A DNA stretch of 64,000 nucleotides. Source: Salinibacterium sp. UTAS2018 (lineage in GTDB: Bacteria > Actinomycetota > Actinomycetes > Actinomycetales > Microbacteriaceae). Of the stretch, positions 44,914 through 54,291 are shown piece by piece. The notes under the pieces are model-generated. The model was not told where the DNA came from, ran no database searches, and was given only the letters and a program-made list of their open reading frames with translations. The translations under genes were made by a program, and so were the position numbers. The stretch is taken from the NCBI RefSeq assembly GCF_004118935.1, contig NZ_CP035375.1:1612001-1676000 (forward strand), read 5' to 3'. The first letter of the stretch is position 1. Every line of letters starts with the position of its first letter.

Positions 44914-47037
44914 TTAGCGGCGCTTCTTCTGCTTCAAATCTTTCTCGTGCACGGGCTCTTCGCCAGACGCGCGGCGCGCGGCGTAGTAGTCGCGAGCCTC
45001 GTTCTGGCGCTTGGCTTCGATGCCGGAGGCAATCGGTGCGCGCACCAGCTCGTCGGTCAGACCGAACGCGGCTACGAGATCCAGAGCCTGCGGACGCAGA
45101 CGCGGCAGCAGACGGTCATCGATGTAGTCGGTGATGGCTTGAGCGCGGTTCGTGGAGATGCGACCGTGCATGAGGTACCACGAAAGGTTTTTCTCGATGA
45201 GAGTGAAGCCGAAGAGGTCACGCAACCAGGTCATGACCTGAGCGGTGTCCTTGTCTTCGATCTTCTCGATGGCGCGAGTGAACGCCTCCCACTGCAGCAG
45301 CTCGCCATGCGCGTACGCGGTCAAGATGAGCTGGTTCTGGTGACTATTGAAGAGAGCGGCAGCCTCGGCCTTCGGAAGCTTGCTGGCCGGACGCAACTTG
45401 CCCGCGACATCCGCGACCATCGTTTCGACACGATCGGTGAGCAGCTGGCGCTGCGAGTCGGTATCGCGAACGTAGCCGATCGAGCGGGCGGTGGAACCGA
45501 AGTCCACCACGTTCTGCGCAAAGCGGCGAAGACCTGTGCGGTTGACGGCGGCCTCGTTGACCTGGTCGGCAACGTAGTGGGCCATCGCGCCAGCATCCGC
45601 CCCCGCAAACTTGCGCGAGTAATCGGTGAGCAGGCGCTTAGCAACGAGCTGAAGCAGCACGTTGTTGTCGCCCTCGAAGGTGGCATAAACGTCGAGGTCG
45701 GCGCGCATCTGCGTGAGTCGGTTTTCGGCCATGAAGCCCGAACCGCCGCAGGCCTCGCGGGCCTCTTGCAGGGTATCGAGCGCAGCCCACGTGCTGAGCG
45801 GCTTGAGCGCCGCCGCGATCGTTTCGAGGTCTTGACGATCGGCATCGGTGTCGGAGCGACCCGAGAAAACGCCATCGAACTTGTCGAGGAACTCCTCGTG
45901 CGCGAACGACATCGCGTAGGTCTGCGCCAGGCGCGGCAACAGGCGACGCTGGTGACGCTGGTAGTCCAGAATCACTTCTTCGTTCGTGTTGCTGGATGCC
46001 GTGAACTGGCGGCGCTCCGAACCGTATTTGATGGCGATGTTCAGGGCCAGCTTGCTCGCGAGCACTGCGGCACCATCGAGCGAAACGCGGCCCTGAACGA
46101 GCGTGCCGAGCATCGTGAAGAAGCGACGGCCGGGGCTGTCGATGTCGGAGGTGTAGTCACCGTTCTCGTCGACATTGCCGTAGCGGTTGAGGAGGTTGGT
46201 GCGGGGAACGCGAACGTGATCGAAGTGGAGGCGACCATTGTCGATCCCGTTCAGGCCGCCCTTGAGACCGTCATCTTCAGTCGAGATTCCGGGAAGCGTG
46301 CCGTTGTCATCGCGCAGCGGAACATAGAACGCATGCACGCCGTGGTTGACGTCCTTGGTAATGAGCTGGGCGAAGACAGTTGCTGCCTTGCCATGAAGCG
46401 CTGCGTTACCGAGATATTCCTTCCACGCCGCGCGGAACGGAGTGTTGATGACGAACTCATCAGTGTCGGCGTCGTAGGTCGCCGTCGTGGCGATGCTCGC
46501 GACATCCGAACCGTGACCGATCTCGGTCATCGCGAAGGCGCCGGGAGTCTTGAGGCTCATGATGTCGGGCAGCCACTTGTCGTGGTGTTCCTTCGTGCCG
46601 AGGTGAACGACGGCGGAGCCAAAGAGCCCCCATTGCACGCCCGACTTGATCTGCAGCGACGGGTCAGCAAGAACGGTCTCTTCGAACGCGGCGATGTTGC
46701 CGCCGTGGTTGTCGTTGCCGCCTAGTTCAACCGGGAACGCCCGGTGAACCGCTTTGTTATCGACAAGCAGCGAAAGCTGGTGCAGAACACGCTCGCGGTG
46801 GTCTTGCATCGAGAGGCCATCGACGCGATGGAACTCAGGCTTCGACATCAGTGCGCGGGACTCTTTACGTTCCTTCGCCCACTTGCCGAGGAGGTACTCA
46901 CCCAGCCATTCGACGTTGATGGCGGGAACGGCAGCGGCGTTTGCGGCAGCCGCAGTGCTGGAGGTCGCGGCGTCGTCGGCGGGGGTGGATGACTCCGGCG
47001 CCGACTCGGTCGCCGTGTGGTTGTGAACCTGGGTCAT
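44914..47037 (-). CDS. acyl-CoA oxidase / dehydrogenase family protein
   Basis: A 707-residue flavoprotein of the acyl-CoA oxidase type (peroxisomal-like length). TEIGHGSDVASIATTATYD and the GRVSLDGAAVLASKLALNIAIKYG and ACGGSGFMAENRLTQMRADLDVYATFEGDNNVL segments are typical. It begins fatty acyl-CoA beta-oxidation, passing electrons to oxygen or a carrier. The ATG at 47037 has GAGATAG upstream; an open frame continues to 47211. The N-terminus has a Thr/Ala/Ser-rich stretch. Confidence 0.9.
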   Translation of the reverse strand: MTQVHNHTATESAPESSTPADDAATSSTAAAANAAAVPAINVEWLGEYLLGKWAKERKESRALMSKPEFHRVDGLSMQDHRERVLHQLSLLVDNKAVHRAFPVELGGNDNHGGNIAAFEETVLADPSLQIKSGVQWGLFGSAVVHLGTKEHHDKWLPDIMSLKTPGAFAMTEIGHGSDVASIATTATYDADTDEFVINTPFRAAWKEYLGNAALHGKAATVFAQLITKDVNHGVHAFYVPLRDDNGTLPGISTEDDGLKGGLNGIDNGRLHFDHVRVPRTNLLNRYGNVDENGDYTSDIDSPGRRFFTMLGTLVQGRVSLDGAAVLASKLALNIAIKYGSERRQFTASSNTNEEVILDYQRHQRRLLPRLAQTYAMSFAHEEFLDKFDGVFSGRSDTDADRQDLETIAAALKPLSTWAALDTLQEAREACGGSGFMAENRLTQMRADLDVYATFEGDNNVLLQLVAKRLLTDYSRKFAGADAGAMAHYVADQVNEAAVNRTGLRRFAQNVVDFGSTARSIGYVRDTDSQRQLLTDRVETMVADVAGKLRPASKLPKAEAAALFNSHQNQLILTAYAHGELLQWEAFTRAIEKIEDKDTAQVMTWLRDLFGFTLIEKNLSWYLMHGRISTNRAQAITDYIDDRLLPRLRPQALDLVAAFGLTDELVRAPIASGIEAKRQNEARDYYAARRASGEEPVHEKDLKQKKRR

Positions 47038-47267
47038 GGCTATCTCGATTCGTGAAAGTGCGGTAACCACAACGTACGACCGGTCTGCGCGCGCGCAAAG
47101 TGTCTCGTGCACCGTCAACCAAGGGGATGCCGGACCCACCGCATCCGTTTGTGCGAAACCGCAAAACAGTCGCCGTAGCGTTGTGGGATGTCGTGCGAAT
47201 CCAGTGACCATTGGCCCGGGAATCTTTGTTCAGCCGCCGTTGTTGGGGTGCATGAAAGGATGTAACT

Positions 47268-47662
47268 ATGTCGACAATCACACTCACCTCAGAAGACTTT
47301 GGCCAGGCGATCACTAAAGAGGGAATCACGCTTGTTGATTTCTGGGCTGAATGGTGTGGCCCCTGTAAGCAGTTCGGGCCCATCTTTGAAGCCGCAAGCG
47401 AAGCCCACCCGGACATCACGTTCGGCAAGGTAGACACCGAAGACCAGCAGGAACTCGCTGGCGCGGCCGGAATCACCTCAATTCCGACGCTCATGGTGTT
47501 CCGCGAAGGCGTACTCGTCTTCTCGCAGCCTGGCGCCCTTCCCGCTCCTGCTCTCGAGCAGGTCATCGAAGGCGCCAAGAATCTCGACATGGTCGAGGTT
47601 CACAAGCAGGTTGCTGAACAGCAGGCTGCTGCAGAAGCTGGCGAAGCGCCGGCCGAGCACTC

Positions 47663-47669
<7 letters not shown>
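47268..47669 (+). CDS. trxA: thioredoxin
   Basis: A 133-residue thioredoxin: FWAEWCGPCKQFGPIFE with the WCGPC redox site, and the cis-proline loop GITSIPTLMVF. The C-terminus has about 20 extra residues rich in Gln, Ala and Glu. AAAGGATG lies just upstream of the ATG. The stop codon is the first TAG of a heptamer repeat. Confidence 0.92.
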
Positions 47670-47722
<53 letters not shown>

Positions 47723-47734
47723 ACCGCAGACCAC

Positions 47735-47770
47735 AAAGGCCCCGCCGACGCAATGTCGGCGGGGCCTTTT
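47735..47770. terminator. strong bidirectional terminator
   Basis: AAAGGCCCCGCCGAC and GTCGGCGGGGCCTTT pair perfectly over 15 bases around a GCAAT loop, with TTTT after. It separates thioredoxin from the convergent siderophore-binding-protein gene. Confidence 0.95.
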
Positions 47771-47789
47771 CTGTGGACGAGCACGTGCG

Positions 47790-48800
47790 TTAGTTCAGAG
47801 CGCCAGCAATCGCGTCTACGAAACTATCGATCCCCCAGGGCAGCGAGAGCGCCGTGGGAGGCGACACTGACGCGACGAGCGATGCGCCATTGACGGCAAC
47901 GAGGCCACCGTTCGCGACAGCGGGGATGCTCTGCGCATACGGCTGCGCGGCGAAGGTGTCGCCGACTTCTTCAGTCTCGGCGTACGCGATCAGCAGGTCG
48001 CTGTCGAGCTCGTCAAGCTTTTCGTAGCTGAGCGTGTAGAAGAAGGTGGAGTCGCCATTCGACAGAGCATCAACGGCGGGTGCATTCTCGAGACCGAGGT
48101 CGAGCAAGAACTCGACGCGGGGATCGGCGGGCTTGTAGACGTAGAAGGTGCCGCCCACGTCGAAGGTCGCAGCGACAGTCTTACCCTCGAACTCAGGATT
48201 CTCGGCCGCCTTCTCCGCGACGAGAGCGTCGATGTTTGCCAGAACCTCATCCGCTGCAGCTGACTGGCCGAGGGCGGTACCTGTGATGCTGATGACATCG
48301 CGCCACGGAGTCGACCACGGCAGTTCGGGGTAGGCGACAACGGGCGCGATCTCGCTGAGCAGGTCGTACTGCTCTTCAGTGATTCCCGAGTAGGTGGCGA
48401 GGATGAGGTCGGGAGCGGCTTCCGCGATCTGCTCATAAGCGGGAGCATCCGCGGTGGCAGGGAAGATCAGCGGGGTCTCGGCACCCATCTCGGTGAGAGC
48501 ATCCACCGCCCATGGCAAAACGCCATTCTCGTCGCCGCCGTAGTTCTGAGCTTCCATGCCGACAGGTACAACCCCGAGGGCGAGAACGGCGTCGCCGCTA
48601 CCCCAGCCCAGGGTGAGGACGCGCTGCGGTTCGCTCTCAATGACGGTCTCGCCGAACGCGTGCTCGATCGTGACCGGGAACGCGTCGGATGCTGCCGGCG
48701 CTTCGGTGTCGGACTCGGAAGTGGACGCGGCGCATCCACTCAACGCAATGAGGGCAGCGGTGGCCGCAGCGAATGCTGCGAGGCGGGGTCGGCGTGACAT
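47790..48800 (-). CDS. iron-siderophore ABC transporter substrate-binding lipoprotein
   Basis: A 336-residue binding protein with lipobox ALSGCA after the signal, then the FepB/FhuD-type pattern: FGETVIESEPQRVLTLGWGSGDAVLALGVVPVG and AYEQIAEAAPDLILATYSGI. It captures ferric siderophores. The ATG at 48800 has GAGGAGATCA just upstream. An iron box lies at 48832-48850, so it should be on only when iron is scarce. The permeases and ATPase are encoded just upstream. Confidence 0.93.
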   Translation of the reverse strand: MSRRPRLAAFAAATAALIALSGCAASTSESDTEAPAASDAFPVTIEHAFGETVIESEPQRVLTLGWGSGDAVLALGVVPVGMEAQNYGGDENGVLPWAVDALTEMGAETPLIFPATADAPAYEQIAEAAPDLILATYSGITEEQYDLLSEIAPVVAYPELPWSTPWRDVISITGTALGQSAAADEVLANIDALVAEKAAENPEFEGKTVAATFDVGGTFYVYKPADPRVEFLLDLGLENAPAVDALSNGDSTFFYTLSYEKLDELDSDLLIAYAETEEVGDTFAAQPYAQSIPAVANGGLVAVNGASLVASVSPPTALSLPWGIDSFVDAIAGALN

Positions 48801-48831
48801 TGATCTCCTCGATCGGACTATGGGTGCAGAG

Positions 48832-48850
48832 TAAGGATAGGCTTGCCTTA
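48832..48850. promoter_or_regulatory. DtxR/IdeR-like iron box of the siderophore-binding-protein gene
   Basis: TAAGGATAGGCTTGCCTTA resembles the consensus TTAGGTTAGGCTAACCTAA and is nearly palindromic. It lies 31 bases upstream of the start, where a repressor would block transcription. Confidence 0.8.
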
Positions 48851-48932
48851 GTGAATAGTGCAAGCGGAGTTGCTGTCGCCAACAGCGCCGAGGCGAGCTA
48901 ATGACGAGGTGCGCGGGTAACCGCGTAACGCG

Positions 48933-49730
48933 CTAACGCCGCCTCAGCGGAATCACCATCGGCGAATGCGAGACCGGGTCTTCGATGATCCGGGCTTCAA
49001 GGCCGAAGGCCTCCAGCATCCGTTCGGCAGTCACCACCTCAGCGGGAGTGCCCTGCGCGATGACGCGCCCTTCGCACATGAGGATCATGTGGTCGGCGTA
49101 GCGGGCGGCGAGGCTGAGTTCGTGCAGCACCATGACGATCGTTGTGCCACGTTCGCGATTGAGATCGGCGAGCACGTCGAGAGCATCAAGTTGGTGGCGC
49201 ACATCCAAGAACGTTGTGGGCTCGTCGAGCAGCAAGATGTCGGGATCCTGACTCAGGGCCATCGCGATCCAGACCCGCTGGCGCTGCCCACCCGAGAGCT
49301 CCTCGATGCGGCGCGATGCTAACTGGGCCGTGTCAGTCGCTTCGAGTGCGTTCTCGACGGCTGCCTCATCCGCTGCTGACCACTGCTGAAACCAGCCCTG
49401 ATGCGGGTAACGCCCGCGAGCCACGAGGTCGCGAACCGTAATGCCCTCTGGCGCGATCGGGGACTGCGGCAAGATACCTACGACCTGCGCGATCTCTTTC
49501 GAGGGCACCGAATGGATGTCACGTCCGTCGAGCGTGACGTGACCCGACGCCGGTCGCAGCAACCGTGACAGACCCCGCAGTAGCGTCGACTTGCCACAGG
49601 CATTGGCGCCCACAATCACCGTGACCTTGCCGTCAGGAATCTCGACGCTCAAGTCGGACACGATGTCGCGGCCACCGTAGTTGAGGGTTATGTTCTCGGC
49701 GCGGAGCGTGTGCGCCTGTTTCTGCTTCAC
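48933..49730 (-). CDS. iron-siderophore ABC transporter ATPase
   Basis: A 265-residue FepC/FecE-type ATPase with Walker A GANACGKSTLL, signature LSGGQRQRVWIAMAL and Walker B ILLLDEPTTFLDV. The usual GPNGCGKS is here GANACGKS. The GTG at 49730 overlaps the stop of the upstream permease gene (GTGA) and is preferred to the longer frame. Confidence 0.93.
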   Translation of the reverse strand: MKQKQAHTLRAENITLNYGGRDIVSDLSVEIPDGKVTVIVGANACGKSTLLRGLSRLLRPASGHVTLDGRDIHSVPSKEIAQVVGILPQSPIAPEGITVRDLVARGRYPHQGWFQQWSAADEAAVENALEATDTAQLASRRIEELSGGQRQRVWIAMALSQDPDILLLDEPTTFLDVRHQLDALDVLADLNRERGTTIVMVLHELSLAARYADHMILMCEGRVIAQGTPAEVVTAERMLEAFGLEARIIEDPVSHSPMVIPLRRR

Positions 49731-50776
49731 GATGCACGTCCTTCGCGGTTGGTGGTGGAGATGAGCCACAGCAAGTAGGGGGCGCCCACAATGCCGGTGA
49801 CGATCCCCGTGGGCACTTGAGTGCCAGTGGAGAGCAGGTGTTGAGCAACGAAGTCGGCACCGAGCACGAGAACGATGGCGACGAGCGCGCTCGGCACGAG
49901 CGCGAGGCCTCCCCCGCGCACCAGCCGTCGAGCGATCGGGGCGGAGACGAACGCGACGAAGGCGAGTGGCCCTACTAGTGCTGTCGCGATCGCGACGAGA
50001 GCGACGGCTACGACGATGAGGGCGAGCCGCGATCGCTGCACAGAGACCCCCAGACCTGCTGCAAGATCATCGCCGAGCTGCAGCATCCGCAGCTTAGATG
50101 CGAGCAAAAAGACGGCGGGCAACAGGATGGCGAGACTGACAACCATGATGAGGATGTCGTCCCAGCTGGCACCGCCGAGACCGCCGACCATCCACACGAG
50201 GGCCTGTTGCGCGTCGCGCACGTCGCCGCGCGTGATGAGGTAGCCGATCACCGATTGCGCCATGAATGCGATGCCAACGCCGATCAAAACGAAGCGCATG
50301 CCGTTCATGCCGGAGCGCCACGACAGCAGGTAGATCGTGAACGCGACGAGGAGGGCTCCGCCGAGCGCGGAGAGGGAGACAACGATGCCGGTCGCGCCGA
50401 AGACGAGCAGGCTGAGGACGGCCGCAACGCTCGCGCCGCCGCTGATACCGATGATGTCGGGGCTCGCCAGGGGGTTGCGAAGCAGGGTTTGGAAGAGGGC
50501 TCCCGCGAGGCCAAAACCTACTGCCACCAGAATCGCGAGCAGCACTCGCGGCAGCCGCAGCTTGAACACGATGAACTGGTCGGAGGAGGTGCCACCACCG
50601 AACAGGGTCACGAGCAGATCGGGCAGCGTGAGCGTATATGCCCCAACCGCAATACTGACGAGAGCGAGTGCTACGGCGACGACGCTCAGCCCGACGACTA
50701 TTCGTACCGTGCGAGCCGCCAGCGGGTTTCGGGAGGCTGGACTTGCCCCCACGTTCGCACCCTGCACGGCGGTCAC
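49727..50776 (-). CDS. iron-siderophore ABC transporter permease (FepG type)
   Basis: A 349-residue FecCD-family permease with about ten helices. Typical motifs include LRLPRVLLAILVAVGFGLAGALFQTLLRNPLASPDIIGISGGA and GPLAFVAFVSAPIARRLV. It overlaps the paired permease gene at 50773-50776. Confidence 0.93.
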   Translation of the reverse strand: MTAVQGANVGASPASRNPLAARTVRIVVGLSVVAVALALVSIAVGAYTLTLPDLLVTLFGGGTSSDQFIVFKLRLPRVLLAILVAVGFGLAGALFQTLLRNPLASPDIIGISGGASVAAVLSLLVFGATGIVVSLSALGGALLVAFTIYLLSWRSGMNGMRFVLIGVGIAFMAQSVIGYLITRGDVRDAQQALVWMVGGLGGASWDDILIMVVSLAILLPAVFLLASKLRMLQLGDDLAAGLGVSVQRSRLALIVVAVALVAIATALVGPLAFVAFVSAPIARRLVRGGGLALVPSALVAIVLVLGADFVAQHLLSTGTQVPTGIVTGIVGAPYLLWLISTTNREGRAS

Positions 50777-51810
50777 AGCCCGGCCAACTTCACTCGGCGC
50801 ACGAGCGCGATCATGACCGGAGCACCGATGACGGCAACAACGAGCCCCGCCTCGAGTTCGGACGGCGCGACGATAAGGCGACCCACGATGTCAGCGATGA
50901 GCAGCAGGCTTGGGCCGACGATGGCGGAGACGGCGATGATCCAGCGGTAGTCGGGGCCCGTGAAAGGGCGCACGATGTGCGGCACCACGAGGCCGACGAA
51001 GACGATCGGTCCGGCGAGCGCAGTGGCAGATCCGCAGAGCAGTACGACAGCTGCGGCGGCGACTGCACGTGCAACGTAGACCCGCTGACCGAGGCCGCGA
51101 GCGAGGTCATCTCCGAGGGCGACGAGGTTGAGCATCCGCCCCGAAATGATCGCAAGGACGGCACCGGCGATGACGAACCCGATCGTGAGGCGCACGGCCT
51201 CGAGGTCACGGCTGGCGAGCGAGCCCACCGACCAGAAACGGAAAGTGTTGAGGGTGTAGGTGTCGGAGATGAGTACGAGCGAGATGACGGAGGTGATGCC
51301 GGCGGTCACGGCGGTTCCCGCGAGCACGAGCTTGACCGGGGTTGCGCCTTCTCTGCCGAGGGAGCCGATCGCGTAGACGATGGTGGCCGCCGCGGCAGCT
51401 CCGGCAAAGGCGAACCAGATGTAGCCGGTGGGGTTCGTGATCGAGAGCACGCTGATCGCAAACACGACCGCGAGCGAGGCACCAGCATTGACTCCGAGCA
51501 GCCCGGGATCGGCGAGTGGGTTACGCGTGACGCCCTGCATGACAGCTCCGGCAACGCCGAGCGAGAGCCCGGCGAGGAGCCCGACGACCGTGCGCGGCAG
51601 CCGCAGTTCGCGAATCACGAGCTGATCGTTGTTGCCTGCTTCGGGGGCAAAGAGCGCTTGCCAGATCTGAGAAAACTCAACGCCGCGAGCGCCGAGCGCC
51701 AGACTCAGCACGAGCACAATCGCGAGCAGCCCAAGGGCAGAACCGAGAGTGACCCAGCGTTGGGTGCGCAGGCTCAGCCGTGCGCGCGAAGCCGGAGCAG
51801 TCTGGGTCAT
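50773..51810 (-). CDS. iron-siderophore ABC transporter permease (FepD type)
   Basis: A 345-residue FecCD-family permease: LRLPRTVVGLLAGLSLGVAGAVMQGVTRNPLADPGLLGVNAGA and GPIVFVGLVVPHIVRPFTG. It pairs with the next protein to form the channel. It starts 21 bases after the siderophore-interacting protein gene. Confidence 0.93.
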   Translation of the reverse strand: MTQTAPASRARLSLRTQRWVTLGSALGLLAIVLVLSLALGARGVEFSQIWQALFAPEAGNNDQLVIRELRLPRTVVGLLAGLSLGVAGAVMQGVTRNPLADPGLLGVNAGASLAVVFAISVLSITNPTGYIWFAFAGAAAAATIVYAIGSLGREGATPVKLVLAGTAVTAGITSVISLVLISDTYTLNTFRFWSVGSLASRDLEAVRLTIGFVIAGAVLAIISGRMLNLVALGDDLARGLGQRVYVARAVAAAAVVLLCGSATALAGPIVFVGLVVPHIVRPFTGPDYRWIIAVSAIVGPSLLLIADIVGRLIVAPSELEAGLVVAVIGAPVMIALVRRVKLAGL

Positions 51811-51831
51811 GGTCGGGTGCGGTGGTGCGAG

Positions 51832-52785
51832 CTACTGCGCTTCGGACTTGCCAAGACGCCAGTACCCCATGAATGCCACTTGCTTGCGGTCAACGCCGGT
51901 CTCGCTCACGAGAAAGCGACGCAGAAGCTTGATGACGCAGGCCTCGGCGGCAAGCCAGGCATAGAAGTGCGTTCCGGATGCTTCGCCCGGCGAATCCCAG
52001 AGAAGCTCGGTGTCCACGTCGATGTCACCGAGGGGTTGAGCTGCCGGCGAGAGTGCGGGCAACACGAGTGAGGCGTTAGCTTTCGTCCACGCCCGAACGG
52101 CGGGGTCGAGCGCGGAACCTGCGGGCTGCTCGCCGCGCGAAAGCCACGTGACGTGGCAGTTACTCGCAAGGTTCAGCGGCGGCTGGTCTGCGGCATCCGG
52201 AATCTCGATGAACGCGTGCGCCTGCACGCTGGGGTCGAGGCGTTCAAGGATGCTGCAGATAGCGGGGGCGGAGGTTTCGTCGCCAGCGAGAAGCACGGTG
52301 CGAGCGGGGCCTGGGTGCCAGTCGATGCCGATACCGGAGTGGATGCTTGCCGCGTCGGGCCCGACAATGACTACCTCGTCGCCGACCGCCGCGTTGTCGA
52401 GCCACCGGCCAGCGGGACCGTTAGCGCCGTGAAAGACCATGTCGACGTCGATCTCGCGAAGCTCGGGGCGCACGGCACGAATCGTGTACGTGCGGAACGG
52501 GTTGCGGACGTCGTCGGGCAGTGCACGCCAGCGGGCGTACCACGTGCCCTCGGCGATGGTCTGCGGATCGTGCGCGCCAATGTCACTCAGACCGATGCCC
52601 GGCAACGGGAAAACGATCTTGATGCGCTGGTCGAAGCCGTCAGTTCCGAAGGTCTCGAACTCGGCGCCTGTGAAGGTGACGCGTCTAAAATGAGGCGAGA
52701 GTACCCGGATGTTTTCGACCCGCGCAGCGAACGGCCGATAGCCCGGACGGGCATCTTTCGCAATCTCGCGCTCCAAGGTAAGCAT
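51832..52785 (-). CDS. siderophore-interacting protein (flavin ferric-siderophore reductase)
   Basis: A 317-residue FAD-binding protein of the SIP family (ViuB-like). RPFAARVENIRVLSPHFRRVTFTG starts the FAD domain, RTYTIRA holds the flavin-binding RxYT motif, and TVLLAGDETSAPAICSILE the nucleotide side; AWLAAEACVIKLLRRFLVSE is typical of the C-terminus. It releases iron by reducing imported ferric siderophore. The only good start lies 3 bases from an iron box, so the transcript may have no leader. First gene of the uptake operon. Confidence 0.92.
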   Translation of the reverse strand: MLTLEREIAKDARPGYRPFAARVENIRVLSPHFRRVTFTGAEFETFGTDGFDQRIKIVFPLPGIGLSDIGAHDPQTIAEGTWYARWRALPDDVRNPFRTYTIRAVRPELREIDVDMVFHGANGPAGRWLDNAAVGDEVVIVGPDAASIHSGIGIDWHPGPARTVLLAGDETSAPAICSILERLDPSVQAHAFIEIPDAADQPPLNLASNCHVTWLSRGEQPAGSALDPAVRAWTKANASLVLPALSPAAQPLGDIDVDTELLWDSPGEASGTHFYAWLAAEACVIKLLRRFLVSETGVDRKQVAFMGYWRLGKSEAQ

Positions 52786-52788
52786 TGC

Positions 52789-52807
52789 CTAAGTATGGCA
52801 TACCTAA
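52789..52807. promoter_or_regulatory. DtxR/IdeR-like iron box of the uptake operon
   Basis: CTAAGTATGGCATACCTAA matches 13 of 19 positions of the DtxR consensus TTAGGTTAGGCTAACCTAA and has strong dyad symmetry. It ends 3 bases before the ATG; a possible -10 (CATACT on the minus strand) lies inside it. Confidence 0.75.
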
Positions 52808-52837
52808 CCTGAGACAAAAAGGGAGTTTCACCGAATG

Positions 52838-53377
52838 CTACAGCTTCGACGGCGCCCCTGCTGCACGCTGCCGGACAGCCTCGGTCTTGCTCTCGATGCG
52901 CTTGCGACGACGCCGATCACGCTTGCTCCGCGAAAGTGGAAACTTCGCATCCAAGTGCGAGCTGAGGTAAAGCCGGTCAGCGGCGATGAGGATAAGAAGT
53001 CCACCGCCCCAATACGCCGGAATGACCACGGAACCCATCCGACCGTCCATCGCGCCCAGCAGCGTGACCACCACCCCAACGCCGACGAAGAGGATAAACC
53101 AGCCTCCCCGAACTCTGTCGCGCGCGGCCTGCTGGTCGCCCGCGCGCGATTCAAAGGAGTCAACCCGCCCGCTCAATTCATCGCTCTCGATCGCGGCGAA
53201 GAGATCCCGAACGGGCACCCCAAGCGCATCGGCCACGAGCGAGAGCGTCTCTAGGCTGGCGTCATTACCCGCTTCCAATCGTTGGATGGTGCGGATGCCA
53301 ACGCCACATTCGGTGGCGAGCTTCTCTTGGGTCCAGCCGCGCTCTCGGCGCAGGTCAACTATGCGTGTTTCGTTCAT
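52838..53377 (-). CDS. XRE-type HTH protein with membrane domain
   Basis: A 179-residue protein. Residues ~1-60 are a Cro/C1-type helix-turn-helix (LRRERGWTQEKLATECGVGIRTIQRLEAGNDAS). After a linker come two hydrophobic helices (about residues 91-130) and a basic Arg/Lys-rich tail. The mix points to a regulator tied to the membrane. The ATG at 53377 is chosen at the start of the HTH. Targets unknown. Confidence 0.82.
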   Translation of the reverse strand: MNETRIVDLRRERGWTQEKLATECGVGIRTIQRLEAGNDASLETLSLVADALGVPVRDLFAAIESDELSGRVDSFESRAGDQQAARDRVRGGWFILFVGVGVVVTLLGAMDGRMGSVVIPAYWGGGLLILIAADRLYLSSHLDAKFPLSRSKRDRRRRKRIESKTEAVRQRAAGAPSKL

Positions 53378-53484
53378 GTGACCAATACTCCACGATGCGG
53401 CGGATGCGGGCCACGCCAGCCCGACGCCAGCCACCCGTCAGTGGCGCGCCACCTTGCCGCCGGTGGCCCGCCAGCCTTCCGGCT

Positions 53485-54174
53485 TCAACCGCCAAACGCC
53501 GTCAGGTGCTTTTCGGATGCCGCGAGCAGTCGTTCGTAGACGACGATTACGTCAGGCGCCGTTGCGTCATCCGCTGCGGCTGCAAGGTCTCGGATATCGG
53601 TCTTTTCGACGGTGCGGGCTGCTTCGTAGGCACCGTCTCGACTCTCGGAGCCTTGCGCGAGGAGGGAATCGTAAAGCTCCTGCATGCTCTCCGAATCAAA
53701 TTCGCCTACGGCTTGCCCGACGGTGGGATCGGTCAGCTCATAGCGTTCGAGCAGCGTCTGCACTGCCGACAGGTGGTTGCTCTCAGCATTAGCGATGTTA
53801 CCGAAGACCTTGTCGCCATAGAGATCGCCAAACTCGATGTACAGATCGTGGGCGACCTTCTCTTCCTCGGCCATCAGCGAAAGCGTCGCTTCTTGTTCGC
53901 CCGTCAGCGTGCCACCGTCGAGACCGCTAATCTCGCCCGTCTCGGAGTGGTCCGAGCCGTGGCCGCCGCGACCGTCACGATCTGTTTTCCACGACGGGGA
54001 CTCATCGCCCATCGTGCGATCGGATTGTTCCAAAGAATGACCGCTCTGGCTGAATCCGGCGGTGTTCGCGATGTGGCCGACCTTTGCTCCGACAGCGAAG
54101 CTAGACCCGGCGATGAGAGCGACCGCGACGACGCCGCCGACGATCGAAGTGGTGATGATGGTTGCCTTGCGCAT
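53485..54174 (-). CDS. DUF2202 secreted or membrane-anchored protein
   Basis: A 229-residue protein with an N-terminal hydrophobic segment (about residues 7-30), a charged Ser/His/Asp/Gly linker, and then a DUF2202 domain from about residue 90 (LSLMAEEEKVAHDLYIEFGDLYGDKVFGNIANAESNH), a ferritin-like helical fold with conserved acidic and His residues. Role not known; metal or stress roles are possible. AGGAG precedes the ATG at 54174. It is divergent from the two-component genes. Confidence 0.85.
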   Translation of the reverse strand: MRKATIITTSIVGGVVAVALIAGSSFAVGAKVGHIANTAGFSQSGHSLEQSDRTMGDESPSWKTDRDGRGGHGSDHSETGEISGLDGGTLTGEQEATLSLMAEEEKVAHDLYIEFGDLYGDKVFGNIANAESNHLSAVQTLLERYELTDPTVGQAVGEFDSESMQELYDSLLAQGSESRDGAYEAARTVEKTDIRDLAAAADDATAPDVIVVYERLLAASEKHLTAFGG

Positions 54175-54199
54175 GTGGTTCTCCTTTTTCTTGGTGTAG

Positions 54200-54258
54200 C
54201 TCCACAGTGCTCGTGCGGTGTGGAGGACAGGACGCATCCGTGTGGAGATGGTGTGGAG
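54200..54258. promoter_or_regulatory. phased GTGTGGAG repeats between DUF2202 and response-regulator genes
   Basis: GTGTGGAG occurs at 54218-54225, 54240-54247 and 54251-54258, with an inverse CTCCACAG at 54200-54207. Start-to-start distances are 22 and 11 bases, one or two turns of DNA, as in sites of OmpR-type regulators. It lies in the shared promoter region. Confidence 0.7.
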
Positions 54259-54291
54259 ACTGCATTTTCGCGTCGTGGAATAAGGTGAGGT

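Noticed and set aside
44914..47211. Longer acyl-CoA oxidase start at 47211
   Set aside because: The extra 58 residues are Cys/Arg-rich without family likeness; ATG 47037 has a ribosome site.
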